Positions 34,967-43,398 are shown, counted from the first letter of the stretch. The stretch: DNA of 64,000 nt from Demequina lignilytica (GCF_030418305.1 NZ_JAUHPX010000003.1:1-64000); one strand, 5' to 3'. Numbers and translations are program-made. Notes: generated by a model not told the origin, from the sequence alone.

Positions 34967-35862
34967 GCACCCCGCCCTGGGCACGCCCCGAGACCGAGGT
35001 CCGTCTCGACCAGGCGCAGGTGCTGGACCTGGTGAGACGCCAGCATCCCGACCTCGCCGACCTCGAGCTCGGACCGGCGATCGAGGGGTGGGACACGGTC
35101 GTGCACCGGCTCGGCCCGCACCTCGCCGTACGGATCCCGCGCCACGCGGCCGCCGCCGCCCACGCGGGCGCCGAGCACACCTGGCTGCCGCAGCTCGCGC
35201 CGGCATGGGGCTTCGCGGTGCCCGCGCCCGTCCGGATGGGCGCCCCGACCGACGACCTTCCGTGGGCGTGGTCCATCGCCCGCTGGATCGAGGGCGTGCC
35301 GGCGTACCAGCTGGCGCTCAGCTCCAAGGGCGCCGGAGACCTGGGGCGCGCGCTCGCCCAGGTGCACATGCCGGCCCCGGCGGACGCCCCGCGCAACCCC
35401 TACCGGTCCACGACCCTCGCCGCCCGCGCCGAGCGCTTCGACGACCGCATCGAGCGGCTGGTCGAGGGAGGACTCGCGATCGACGCCGACGCGGCGCGCG
35501 CCGAGTACCTCGCGGGCGCGAGCCTGCGGCGCGGCTACGAGACGTGGTGCCACCTCGACCTGCACGGCGAGAACGTCCTGGTCGCGGGCGGCCGGCTCGC
35601 CGGCATCATCGACTGGGGCGACCTGGCGGCCGGCGACCCGGCGACGGACCTCGGACAGGCATGGGTGCTGGTCGGCTCATCGCGATTCCGCGACGTGCTC
35701 AGCGGATACCGGCACGGCAGCGTGCGCCTCGACGAGGCCGCGATGCTCCGCACCCGAGCGGAGGCGCTCGGCTACGCGATGACCCTCGCCTCGGTCGACG
35801 ACGAGCCGTACGCCGGCGCGGGCCGCAGGGGCCTCGCCGACCTGGGCGTGCTCCCCGGCTGA
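34963..35862 (+). CDS. Aminoglycoside phosphotransferase-family protein
   Basis: This 299-residue protein has the APH/choline kinase-like fold: a nucleotide lobe with LGPHLAVRIPRHAAAAAHA, the catalytic loop TWCHLDLHGENVLVAGGRLAGIIDWGDLAAGDPATDLGQAW (about residues 190-230), and a helical C-lobe. Catalytic Asp and metal Asp (IIDWGD) are both present. It could phosphorylate an aminoglycoside, macrolide-like compound or a metabolite; resistance cannot be inferred from the fold. The ATG overlaps the preceding stop and is also preceded by TAGCCT at six bases, giving a possible internal leaderless promoter. Confidence 0.87.
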   Translation: MSTPPWARPETEVRLDQAQVLDLVRRQHPDLADLELGPAIEGWDTVVHRLGPHLAVRIPRHAAAAAHAGAEHTWLPQLAPAWGFAVPAPVRMGAPTDDLPWAWSIARWIEGVPAYQLALSSKGAGDLGRALAQVHMPAPADAPRNPYRSTTLAARAERFDDRIERLVEGGLAIDADAARAEYLAGASLRRGYETWCHLDLHGENVLVAGGRLAGIIDWGDLAAGDPATDLGQAWVLVGSSRFRDVLSGYRHGSVRLDEAAMLRTRAEALGYAMTLASVDDEPYAGAGRRGLADLGVLPG

Positions 35863-35869
35863 GCCCGGG

Positions 35870-36709
35870 TCAGACGCCCATCCGCTGGAGGAACGGCTCG
35901 AGCTCGAGCCAGTTCTCCTCGTCCGAGCGGTCCTCGCGCCACAGCGCGGCGTACTGGGCCTTCTGCTCGTCCGACGCCTCCTCCCACACGCGCAGCGCGC
36001 GCTCGAGATCCGCGTGCCAGTAGCCGACGATCCGGTACTGGCCCAGGACCAGGGAGAACTCCCGGCGCAGGAGCTGGCGGATCCTGCGCGAATGCACCGA
36101 CTCGCAGGCGACCCACACGTAGGACAGCGACTCGGGATCGAGCAGATCCGAGTCCTGGGCGAGGCCGGTGAGCGCATCGCGCAGCACCGAGGCCCCCTGC
36201 CCGTTGCCGCCGACGACCCAGTCGATCCGGGCGGACGCGGCGGTCGGCAGATCCCGCGCATCGTCCATCGACGGCACCTCGACGATCACGCGGAACACCT
36301 CGTCCGCGTGCGCCTCGGCCAGCGCGCGCGCGATGGCGGGCAGGGCGGTCAGATCGCCCGCGAGGATCCGGACGCCGGACCCGGCGGGAACGCCGTAGTA
36401 GGCCTTCGGGTCGGACACCCGCGTGCGGTCACCCGCCACGACGGCGCGCGCCCAGGTCGCACCGGGTCCGTCGCCGTGAAGGAAGATCTCGAGCTCGAAG
36501 CCGTCGGGCGTGACCGCGCTCACCGTGTAGTGCCGGGAGCTGTGGCCGTCGGGGTCCAGCGTGTCGGCGCCGACCTCGACGTGCACGAACTCGTCGGGAC
36601 GTCCCGTGGTCACCCAGGCGGAGGGCTCGTCCAGCGCGAGGGAGATCCGCACCATGCGCTCGCTCAGGCGCTCGACGCGGGCGACGGTGGCGTCGTGCAC
36701 GGTCTCCAT
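35870..36709 (-). CDS. Siderophore-interacting protein (FAD ferric-siderophore reductase)
   Basis: This 279-residue SIP-family flavoprotein releases iron from imported ferric siderophores by reduction. The FAD-binding barrel has SSRHYTVSAVTPDGFELEIFLHGDGPGATWAR (about residues 57-88), and the SIP NAD(P)H half has LAGDLTALPAIARALAEA and DWVVGGNGQG, with VACESVHSRRIRQLLRREF near the end. GAGGGAG lies before the ATG. A 19-bp IdeR/DtxR-type box sits 20-38 bases upstream of the start, so iron repression is expected. It stands alone, with no siderophore transporter nearby, and is divergent from an acetyltransferase gene. Confidence 0.92.
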   Translation of the reverse strand: METVHDATVARVERLSERMVRISLALDEPSAWVTTGRPDEFVHVEVGADTLDPDGHSSRHYTVSAVTPDGFELEIFLHGDGPGATWARAVVAGDRTRVSDPKAYYGVPAGSGVRILAGDLTALPAIARALAEAHADEVFRVIVEVPSMDDARDLPTAASARIDWVVGGNGQGASVLRDALTGLAQDSDLLDPESLSYVWVACESVHSRRIRQLLRREFSLVLGQYRIVGYWHADLERALRVWEEASDEQKAQYAALWREDRSDEENWLELEPFLQRMGV

Positions 36710-36728
36710 GGGACTCCCTCCGGGGTGG

Positions 36729-36747
36729 TGAGGTGAGGCTCACCTCA
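36729..36747 (-). promoter_or_regulatory. IdeR/DtxR-type iron box
   Basis: TGAGGTGAGGCTCACCTCA closely matches the DtxR/IdeR consensus TWAGGTTAGSCTAACCTWA and sits inside a perfect 23-bp palindrome (36727-36749). On the minus strand a TAGAGT -10 with a GATGAC -35 lies just upstream, so bound repressor would overlap the transcription start region of the siderophore-interacting protein gene. Confidence 0.88.
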
Positions 36748-36845
36748 CCCGGAGACTCTAAGTCATTTCCGCAACGCTGTCATCACCTAAACCGGAAATG
36801 CGGTGAACACTGGGATTTCGTCGTTATGTTCCCTAGAGTGGCGGC

Positions 36846-37412
36846 GTGACCTTCACCCCGCTCGTGACGGAGCGACTGGTGCTCCGCCCGTTCACCGAGG
36901 ACGACGCGGAGGACTTCGCCCTGCGCCGGTCGGACCCGGACACCGCCGCCTACCAGGCCTGGAGGGTCCCGTACTCGGTGGAGAGGGCTCTCGCGCTCAT
37001 CCAGGACGTGGCGCGCAAGGACGGCCCGACGCCGGGCGGCTGGTACCAGCTGGACGTCGAGCGCCGCGCCGACGGGATGACGGTCGGCGACGTCGCCGTC
37101 TACCTCCACGAGCACGGTCACACCGCCGAGATCGGCTACACCCTCCACACCTGGGCGCGCCGCAAGGGCTACGCGACGGAGGCCGCCGCGGCGCTGATCG
37201 AGCACCTCATCACCGTGCACGGCGTGCACCGCATCGAGGCCTCGACGCACCCGCAGAACATCCGCTCGATCCGCGTGCTCGAACGGCTCGGCTTCCAGCA
37301 GGAGGGCGTGAAGCGGGAGGCGTACTGGGTCGAGGACGAGGTGTCCGACGACGCGTTCTTCGGGCTTCTCGCCCGCGACTGGCAGGCCCGCGGCGAGGCG
37401 CTCGCCGTCTAG
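36846..37412 (+). CDS. GNAT acetyltransferase, RimJ/RimL type
   Basis: This 188-residue N-acetyltransferase starts LVTERLVLRPFTEDDAEDFALRRSDP, the usual RimJ/RimL opening, and carries the acetyl-CoA-binding EIGYTLHTWARRKGYATEAAAALIEH (about residues 96-121) and VHRIEASTHPQNIRSIRVLERLGFQQEG near 128. It probably acetylates a protein N-terminus or small amine. The GTG at 36846 follows TAGAGT by six bases (leaderless). It shares an intergenic region with the iron-regulated gene but need not share its control. Confidence 0.88.
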   Translation: MTFTPLVTERLVLRPFTEDDAEDFALRRSDPDTAAYQAWRVPYSVERALALIQDVARKDGPTPGGWYQLDVERRADGMTVGDVAVYLHEHGHTAEIGYTLHTWARRKGYATEAAAALIEHLITVHGVHRIEASTHPQNIRSIRVLERLGFQQEGVKREAYWVEDEVSDDAFFGLLARDWQARGEALAV

Positions 37413-37414
37413 CC

Positions 37415-37454
37415 TTCACGGAATCTTCACGCGCACGACGGCCGCTCCTTCACA
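37415..37454 (+). promoter_or_regulatory. TTCACG direct repeats, candidate OmpR-type response regulator site
   Basis: TTCACG at 37415 and 37426 are exactly 11 bp apart, and TTCACA follows at 37449. Such 11-bp phased TTCAC repeats resemble binding sites of PhoP/OmpR-family regulators in actinobacteria. They lie 45-80 bases before the DUF2202 gene, which is followed by an OmpR-type regulator gene, suggesting local control. Confidence 0.45.
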
Positions 37455-37496
37455 CGGCGGCGATGGACTGGAGCCATCGAGACGAAGGAGACCGCC

Positions 37497-38303
37497 ATGA
37501 GCATCAGGATGCGCACCCTCGCGATCGGCGCGGCCGTCGGGGCCGCCGCGATCGCCGTCCCCGCCACCGTCGCGTGGGGCGTGAGCACCGCCACCGACGA
37601 TGACGCCCCCGTGGGCCGCGGCGGCACCGTCGCGCGCCAGGTCCAGCAGGGCGGGATGGGCGGGATGATGGCCGACGATGCGGACGATGCGTGGGGCGTG
37701 GGCGGCATGCGCGCCCGCGCCGGCGCGGGCACCGCCGCCTCGGGCGCCTACGGCGACGGCACGTGCCTCCTCGACGAGGCTGTGGTCGCCGACGGGTCCA
37801 GCGTGGACGCCGACGATGCCGCGAGCCTCGCGTTCATGATCGAGGAGGAGAAGCTCGCACGCGACCTCTACACGGCTCTCGACGAGCTCTGGGGGCTCCG
37901 CGTGCTCGACCGCATCGCGGACGCCGAGCAGCAGCACATGGATGCGGTGAGCCGGCTGCTCGACGCCTATGGCGTCGCCGACCCGACCGAGGAGGCGGCG
38001 GCCGGCGAGCTGTCCGACCCCGTGCTGCAGGACCTCTACGACGAGCTGCTCGCCCAGGGCTCCGCGTCCGTGACCGCGGCGCTCGGGGCGGCGGCCCTGG
38101 TCGAGGAGACCGACATCGCCGACCTGCGCGACCAGGATGCCGAGTCCGCGGCGATCGCCACCGTGTACGCCGCGCTCGAGAGCGCGTCGGAGCAGCACCT
38201 CGCGGCGTTCGTCCGCCAGCTGGACGCCCGCGGGGTCGACTACACGGCGCAGGTCCTCGACCCCGCCGAGGTCGAGGACCTCACGGGCGTGCCTGCTCCC
38301 TAG
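37497..38303 (+). CDS. Exported DUF2202 ferritin-like protein
   Basis: This 268-residue protein has an N-terminal membrane or signal segment (AIGAAVGAAAIAVPATVAWG), a Gly/Met/Asp-rich linker, and a DUF2202 domain (about residues 95-265). The domain contains MIEEEKLARDLYTAL, then IADAEQQHMDAVSRLL, and later SASEQHLAAFVRQL: Glu and His positions of a ferritin-like di-metal four-helix bundle. Role in the family is unknown; metal or oxidative stress is plausible. AAGGAG precedes the ATG. The stop TAG is also the first three bases of the TAGGAT element of the response regulator gene. Confidence 0.82.
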   Translation: MSIRMRTLAIGAAVGAAAIAVPATVAWGVSTATDDDAPVGRGGTVARQVQQGGMGGMMADDADDAWGVGGMRARAGAGTAASGAYGDGTCLLDEAVVADGSSVDADDAASLAFMIEEEKLARDLYTALDELWGLRVLDRIADAEQQHMDAVSRLLDAYGVADPTEEAAAGELSDPVLQDLYDELLAQGSASVTAALGAAALVEETDIADLRDQDAESAAIATVYAALESASEQHLAAFVRQLDARGVDYTAQVLDPAEVEDLTGVPAP

Positions 38304-38313
38304 GATGAGAGAC

Positions 38314-38997
38314 ATGGCCGCACGCACGGTGCTGGTGGTCGACGACGAGCCCAACATCCGCGAGATCGTCGGCGGCTACCTGCGCCGCGACGGTTTCGCG
38401 GTGGTCGAGGCAGGCAGCGGCGAGGACGCGCTGGCCGCCTTCGCACGCGAGCGCGCGGCGCTCGTGGTGCTCGACGTCAGGCTGCCGGGCATCGACGGGC
38501 TCGAGACGCTCCGCCGGCTCCGGCAGACCTCGGACGTCCCCGTGCTGCTCCTCACCGCGCGGGCCGAGGAGGCCGACCGCATCGTCGGCCTGGAGGTGGG
38601 CGCGGACGACTACGTCACCAAGCCGTTCAGCCCGCGCGAGGTCGCGGCGCGCGTGCGCGCGATCCTGCGGCGTGGCGACGCGGGAGCGGCACCCGACACG
38701 CTGGGCGCCGGCCCCCTGGTCGTGGATCTCGCGGCGCGCGAGGTGCGGCTGGACGGCCGACCCGTGACGCTCACCGCGCTCGAGTTCGACCTGCTCGCCG
38801 CGCTCGCCTCCGCGCCGGGCCGGGTCTTCACCCGACGCCAGCTCATCGAGCGGGTGTGGGGCTGGGACTTCTACGGCGACGAGCGGATCGTCGACGTCCA
38901 CGTGAGGAAGCTGCGCCGGGCCCTCGACGACCCCGCGGACTCGCCCGCGCTCATCCTCACCGTGCGTGGCGTCGGCTACAAGCTGGCGGCGCCATGA
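38314..38997 (+). CDS. OmpR-family response regulator
   Basis: This 227-residue regulator has a receiver domain with DDE (Asp10, Asp11), phospho-acceptor Asp54 in VVLDVRLPG, and Lys in YVTKPFSPRE, followed by a winged-helix DNA-binding domain (about residues 130-225) with LTALEFDLLAALASAPGRVFTRRQLIERVWG and VDVHVRKLRRAL. The ATG follows TAGGAT by seven bases, implying its own leaderless promoter in addition to read-through from DUF2202. Its stop overlaps the kinase start (ATGA). Likely target: the TTCACG repeats upstream of DUF2202. Confidence 0.95.
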   Translation: MAARTVLVVDDEPNIREIVGGYLRRDGFAVVEAGSGEDALAAFARERAALVVLDVRLPGIDGLETLRRLRQTSDVPVLLLTARAEEADRIVGLEVGADDYVTKPFSPREVAARVRAILRRGDAGAAPDTLGAGPLVVDLAAREVRLDGRPVTLTALEFDLLAALASAPGRVFTRRQLIERVWGWDFYGDERIVDVHVRKLRRALDDPADSPALILTVRGVGYKLAAP

Positions 38998-40109
38998 GGT
39001 CGCTGCGGAGCCGCCTGCTCGCGTCGCACCTCGCGGTCGCGCTGACCGGCACGCTCGTCGCCGTGGTGATCGGCGGCGCGCTGACGAGCACCCTGGTGGG
39101 CCGTCAGCTCGGCATGATGCGGGGCGCCATGGGCGGCGGCCAGGCGCAGGCGGCGCAGGACGCCGTGCGGTCGGTGCTGCCGGTCGCCCTCGCGTGGGGT
39201 GCCGTCGCCGCCGCCGCCGTCGCGGCCGCCCTCGCGCTGCTGCTGTCCCGTCGGATCGTCGCCCCGCTGACCGCGATCCAGGAGGCCTCGCACCGGATAG
39301 CCCGCGGCGACTACCGGCAGGAGGTGCCCCGCCCGCACGACGCCGAGCTGGCGGCGGTCGCGGCGGATCTGGAGGAGCTCGCGGAACGGCTCGCGCGCAG
39401 CGAGGAGACGCGGGCGCGGCTGATCGACGAGGTCGCGCATGAGATGCGCACGCCGCTGACCACCATCCGCGGCACCATGGAGGCGCTCGCCGACCAGGTG
39501 ATCGAGCCCTCCCCGGAGGCCTACGAGCGGGTCGCCGCCGAGGCCTCCCGGCTCGAGCGTCTCGCCCAGGACCTGTCCACCCTGTCCCGCGCCGACGAGC
39601 ATGCCGTCGAGCTGCGCACCGCGCCCGAGGACCTCGCGGCGATCGCCAGGGACGCCGCCACCCATCTCGAGCCGCAGTTCGACCACGCCGGGGTGCGGCT
39701 CGAGGTCGACGCCGGATCCCCGGTGCCGGTGGTGGTCGACCGCGACCGCATCACGCAGATCTTGCTCAACCTGCTGGGCAACGCGCTCACCCACACGCCC
39801 GCCGGGGGCTCCGTCACGGTCGCGGTGGGCGCGGCCCGAGGCATGGCCACGGTCAGGGTGGTCGACACCGGCGCCGGGCTCACCGCCGACGAGCTCGACC
39901 GCGTGTTCGACCGCTTCTACCGCGGCGCCGCCGGCCGCGGCGCCGCCGGCCGCGGCATCGGCCTCACCATCGCGCGCTCCCTGGCGCGCGCGCACGGCGG
40001 AGACGTCACCGCATCGTCCCCCGGCCCGGGCGCCGGAGCGGCCTTCGTGCTGTCCCTCCCGACCGGCCCCGATCCGCTCCGTGGGCAGGATCCGGCCCGC
40101 GAGGCGTAG
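38994..40109 (+). CDS. Sensor histidine kinase
   Basis: This 371-residue kinase has two membrane helices (about residues 15-36 and 64-86) with a short extracellular loop rich in Gly/Gln/Met, a HAMP domain (RRIVAPLTAIQEASHRIARGDY), the H-box DEVAHEMRTPLTTIRGTME (His149), N-box LLNLLGNALTHTP and G1 box DTGAGL. The ATP lid contains a duplicated RGAAG unit (39921-39956 at DNA level). The methionine-containing loop (LGMMRGAMGGG) might sense a metal, but that is a guess. It is co-translated with the response regulator. Confidence 0.94.
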   Translation: MRSLRSRLLASHLAVALTGTLVAVVIGGALTSTLVGRQLGMMRGAMGGGQAQAAQDAVRSVLPVALAWGAVAAAAVAAALALLLSRRIVAPLTAIQEASHRIARGDYRQEVPRPHDAELAAVAADLEELAERLARSEETRARLIDEVAHEMRTPLTTIRGTMEALADQVIEPSPEAYERVAAEASRLERLAQDLSTLSRADEHAVELRTAPEDLAAIARDAATHLEPQFDHAGVRLEVDAGSPVPVVVDRDRITQILLNLLGNALTHTPAGGSVTVAVGAARGMATVRVVDTGAGLTADELDRVFDRFYRGAAGRGAAGRGIGLTIARSLARAHGGDVTASSPGPGAGAAFVLSLPTGPDPLRGQDPAREA

Positions 40110-40142
40110 CCCTGGCACGCCCCCGCGTGGAACAGTAGGCCC

Positions 40143-40622
40143 ATGGAGATCTACGAGACCCCTCTCCCCGGAGTCGGCGTCCGTTACGAGTTCACCGCGG
40201 AGGCGGGCGACCACGTCGGCGTGGTGGTCCGCCGCGACGGCAAGCGGGACATCGCGCTGTACGACCGCGAGGACCCCGACGCCTGCCGCGGCACCCTCGA
40301 GCTGTCCGAGGGCGACGCCAGCAAGCTCGCGGAGCTTCTCGGCGGCACGAACATCACGGCGCGGCTTGAGGACCTGCGGCACAGCATCGTCGGCCTCGCC
40401 ATCGAATGGGTGACGATGCCGGCGGCAGGCGGCCTGGTGAACCGCACCCTGGCGGAGGGCAAGATCCGCACGCTCACCTCGGCCAGCGTCGTCGCGGTGA
40501 TCCGCGGCGACCAGGGCATCCCGGGCATCGAGCCGTCGTTCGTCTTCGAGGCGGGCGACACCGTCCTGGTCATGGGTTCCGACGAGGCCGTCGACAGGGC
40601 GGCGCACATCCTCACGGGGTAG
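40143..40622 (+). CDS. KhtT-like RCK_C (TrkA-C) regulatory subunit
   Basis: This 159-residue cytoplasmic protein has an N-terminal KhtT-like part (IYETPLPGVGVRYEFTAEAGDHVGVVVRRDG) and a C-terminal RCK_C/TrkA-C domain (about residues 85-158, GLVNRTLAEGKIRTLTSASVVAVIRGD and FEAGDTVLVMGSDEAV). It gates the antiporter encoded by the next gene, three bases downstream. RCK_C subunits of such K+/H+ antiporters (CpeA in Streptomyces, KhtT in Bacillus) bind c-di-AMP; that this one does is inference. AACAGT lies six bases before the ATG, a weak leaderless signal. Confidence 0.9.
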   Translation: MEIYETPLPGVGVRYEFTAEAGDHVGVVVRRDGKRDIALYDREDPDACRGTLELSEGDASKLAELLGGTNITARLEDLRHSIVGLAIEWVTMPAAGGLVNRTLAEGKIRTLTSASVVAVIRGDQGIPGIEPSFVFEAGDTVLVMGSDEAVDRAAHILTG

Positions 40623-40625
40623 ACG

Positions 40626-41864
40626 ATGCTCACCGCGACCGCACCCCTGTCGGGCCTGCGCGTCGTCGCCGCCAGCCCGCATTCGGAGACCTCGACCGTG
40701 CTCATCGAGCTCGGCGTGGTCTTCCTGGTGCTCGCGCTGCTCGGCCGGCTCGCGAGCCGGATCGGCATCCCCTCGATCCCGCTGTACCTGCTCGCCGGGC
40801 TGATCATGGGCGAGGGAGGCTTCATCCCGATCGCGGCGGGAGAGGACTTCCTCGCGATCGGCGCGCAGATCGGCGTGGTGCTGCTCCTGCTGCTGCTGGG
40901 CCTCGAGTACTCGCCGGACGACCTGCGGGTGGGCCTGAGGACCACCTGGAAGGCCGGGATCCTCGACGGGGTCGCCAACGCCGTGCCGGGATTCGCGGTG
41001 GGCCTCCTGCTCGGCTGGTCCGTGACCGCGTCGATCCTGCTGGCCGGCGTCACGTACATCTCGAGCTCCGGCATCATCGCGCGGCTCCTCGACGACTTCG
41101 ACCGGCTCGCGAACCGCGAGACCCCCGTCATCCTCAGCCTGCTGGTGATGGAGGACATCGTGATGGCGGTGTTCCTGCCGATCCTCGCCGTGCTGCTGGT
41201 CGGGGCGACCATCGTGCAGGGCGCGATCGCGGCGGGCATCGCGATCGCGATCGTCGCGGCGGCGTTCTTCTTCGCCCTCAAGTTCTCGCGCCACGTCTCG
41301 ACCGTGGTGCACTCGCACTCGCGGGAGCTGCTGCTGCTGGGCGTGCTCGGCCTCGCGTTCTTGGTCGCGGGCCTCGCGGAGGCGGTGCAGGTCTCCGCTG
41401 CGGTGGGAGCGTTCCTGCTCGGCCTCACGCTGTCCGGCAACGTCGCCGACCAGGTGCGCGGGTTGATGCCTCCCCTCCGCGACGTCTTCGGCGGGATCTT
41501 CTTCGTGTTCTTCGGGATCGGCATCGACCCGCGGGACCTGGTGCCGGTGCTGCTGCCCGCGCTCGCGCTCGCGCTCGTGACCGCGGTGACCAAGGTGGGC
41601 ACGGGGATCTGGGCAGCGCGGCAGGCGGGGATCGGCCCCAAGGGCCAGTGGCGCACGGGCCTGTCCCTGGTGCCCCGCGGCGAGTTCTCGATCGTCATCG
41701 CCGGCCTGGGAGTCGCGGCCGGGGCGGAGGCGATGCTCGGGCCGTTCGCCGCCGCGTACGTGCTGATCCTCGCGGTCGCGGGCTCGATCCTCATGCGGTT
41801 CGCGGACCGGATCCCGTCGCCGCTCAAGGCCCCTCCACGGCGTGGGGTCCCACCCGCGGTGTGA
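40626..41864 (+). CDS. KhtU-like CPA2 monovalent cation:proton antiporter
   Basis: This 412-residue protein has about twelve membrane helices and the CPA2 pattern: ELGVVFLVLALLGRLASRIGIPSIPLYLLAGLIMGEGG at the start, LEDIVMAVFLPILAVLL-type core with conserved acidic residue (SLLVMEDIVMAV), and GGIFFVFFGIGID near residue 295. There is no C-terminal RCK domain; that part is supplied by the separate upstream gene. It should exchange K+ for H+ at the cytoplasmic membrane, protecting against alkali or excess K+. A perfect hairpin follows the stop. Confidence 0.92.
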   Translation: MLTATAPLSGLRVVAASPHSETSTVLIELGVVFLVLALLGRLASRIGIPSIPLYLLAGLIMGEGGFIPIAAGEDFLAIGAQIGVVLLLLLLGLEYSPDDLRVGLRTTWKAGILDGVANAVPGFAVGLLLGWSVTASILLAGVTYISSSGIIARLLDDFDRLANRETPVILSLLVMEDIVMAVFLPILAVLLVGATIVQGAIAAGIAIAIVAAAFFFALKFSRHVSTVVHSHSRELLLLGVLGLAFLVAGLAEAVQVSAAVGAFLLGLTLSGNVADQVRGLMPPLRDVFGGIFFVFFGIGIDPRDLVPVLLPALALALVTAVTKVGTGIWAARQAGIGPKGQWRTGLSLVPRGEFSIVIAGLGVAAGAEAMLGPFAAAYVLILAVAGSILMRFADRIPSPLKAPPRRGVPPAV

Positions 41865-41884
41865 GACGATGCTCCGGTCGTGCC

Positions 41885-41908
41885 GCGCCGGGCCCTCGGG
41901 CCCGGCGC
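41885..41908. terminator. Hairpin after the antiporter gene
   Basis: GCGCCGGGCCC and GGGCCCGGCGC form a perfect 11-bp inverted repeat separated by TC, 20 bases after the antiporter stop. No U tract follows. It is bracketed by GACGATGCT (41866) and GACGATGCG (41912). Confidence 0.65.
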
Positions 41909-41996
41909 CGGGACGATGCGCCGGCCACGTCGCGCAGTTGGTGTGGCTTCCGCGCGAGGACGCGCGACTTCTCATTCCTTCCTGTGAGGTTGTGTC

Positions 41997-43334
41997 ATGC
42001 TCTCCCCCTACCGGGGCATCCTCGCGCTGCCCGGTGCCCGCGCCTTCACGCTCTGGGGCCTGGTCGCGCGCCTGCAGATGGGCCTCACCGGCCTGTCGAC
42101 CTTCCTGCTGGTCCAGATCGAGTACGGCCGCTACGAGTACGGCGGCATGGTGCTCGCCGCGATCGCGGTGTCCTACGCGGTGGTCTCGCCGCAGGTGGGC
42201 CGCCTGGTCGACGCGTTCGGCCAGAGCCGCGTGCTCCGCTGGGGCTTCGCCGTCGCGATCCTCGGGCGGCTCGCGATGATCGCCGCCGCGTTGACGCATC
42301 AGCCCGTGTGGGTGCTGGTGGTGCTCGCGCCGCTCTTCGCCGCCGGCGGGACCCAGTCCACGCACACGCGCGCGCGGTGGACCCACATCGTCCCCGACAA
42401 GCACGCCCTCAACACCGCGTTCTCGCTCGAGTCCTCGCTCGAGGAGGTGCTCTTCATCGCCGGGCCGGCGCTCGCGACCGTGCTGGCCACGCAGGTCGGC
42501 TCCTGGGTGCCGTCGGCGATCGCGGTGGTCTCGCTCGCGATCGGCGGCTACGCGTTCCTGAGCCTGAAGGCGACCGAGCCGCCGGCGCTCCGGCGCGACG
42601 CCCGCCGGCGTCAGGGACGGGACGGTGCCTCACGGGCGCTCGTCGTCGACGGATCGATGGAGCGTGTGGGGCTGCCGCCCGCGCCGCGCGGACTGCGCCG
42701 GTACCGCGGCGCGCTGCGAGGCCACCTGCTCGTCACCACGCCGGCGCTCGTCATCACCACCGCGATCTTCGCGACGCAGGGCGCGGTCTTCGCGTCGACC
42801 GACGCCGCAACGGTGGCCTTCGCGGAGGAGCTGGGCCAGAAGCAGTGGTCGGGCGTCGTGCTCGCGGTGTGGGCGCTCGGCTCGCTGGTCGGCGGGCTCG
42901 CCTACGGATCGCGCATGTGGAGCCGGACGCTCGCGTCGCGGCTGCTGTGGGGGGTCACGGCGACGGGGGTGGGCGCTGCCACGTTCATCCTCGCGCCGTC
43001 GATGCTGTGGCTGGGCGTGCTGATGTTCCTCACCGGGCTCGCGATCGCGCCGACCATGGCGGTCAGCGACGGCGTCGTGCACGCGCTCATCCCGCGGTCG
43101 CGCCTCACCGAGGGCATGACCTGGACCCGTACCGGCATGGACATGGGCGTCGCCGCGGGAGCGTGGTTCGCCGGATGGATCATCGACCGGCACGGCTCGT
43201 CGGGCGGGTTCCTGGTGACGTCGATCGCGGGGCTCACCGGCGTGGCGATCGCTGCCGTGTCCTGGCGCTACCTGCGGTCGCGGCGTGCGTACGAGGAGTC
43301 CGTGTCGCGAGACGCCCCGCTCGCCGTGCCGTGA
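41997..43334 (+). CDS. MFS transporter, paralogue of the one at 20633
   Basis: This 445-residue, roughly twelve-helix major facilitator protein shares with its paralogue the N-terminal PYRGILALPGARAF segment, the RARWTHIVPDKHALNTAFSLESSLEEVLFIAGPALATVLAT block (about residues 117-158) and the overall spacing, so the two arose by duplication. The central loop (about 200-240) is Arg-rich. Substrate unknown. GTGAGG lies a little upstream of the ATG. It stands alone between the antiporter and an acetyltransferase gene. Confidence 0.87.
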   Translation: MLSPYRGILALPGARAFTLWGLVARLQMGLTGLSTFLLVQIEYGRYEYGGMVLAAIAVSYAVVSPQVGRLVDAFGQSRVLRWGFAVAILGRLAMIAAALTHQPVWVLVVLAPLFAAGGTQSTHTRARWTHIVPDKHALNTAFSLESSLEEVLFIAGPALATVLATQVGSWVPSAIAVVSLAIGGYAFLSLKATEPPALRRDARRRQGRDGASRALVVDGSMERVGLPPAPRGLRRYRGALRGHLLVTTPALVITTAIFATQGAVFASTDAATVAFAEELGQKQWSGVVLAVWALGSLVGGLAYGSRMWSRTLASRLLWGVTATGVGAATFILAPSMLWLGVLMFLTGLAIAPTMAVSDGVVHALIPRSRLTEGMTWTRTGMDMGVAAGAWFAGWIIDRHGSSGGFLVTSIAGLTGVAIAAVSWRYLRSRRAYEESVSRDAPLAVP

Positions 43335-43398
43335 GCGTGCCCGTCGCTCCACGGCCCCGCGTCGGCCTCGGCGCGCGAGCCGCGCGCATAATGGGCGC

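Noticed and set aside
34963..35862. An antibiotic resistance gene call for the phosphotransferase
   Set aside because: The APH fold alone does not show drug specificity; many actinobacterial members are housekeeping.
38976..42404. An 1142-codon minus-strand open frame opposite the kinase, antiporter and MFS genes
   Set aside because: The opposite-strand proteins are clearly real; this frame is Arg/Glu/His-rich filler with no domains.
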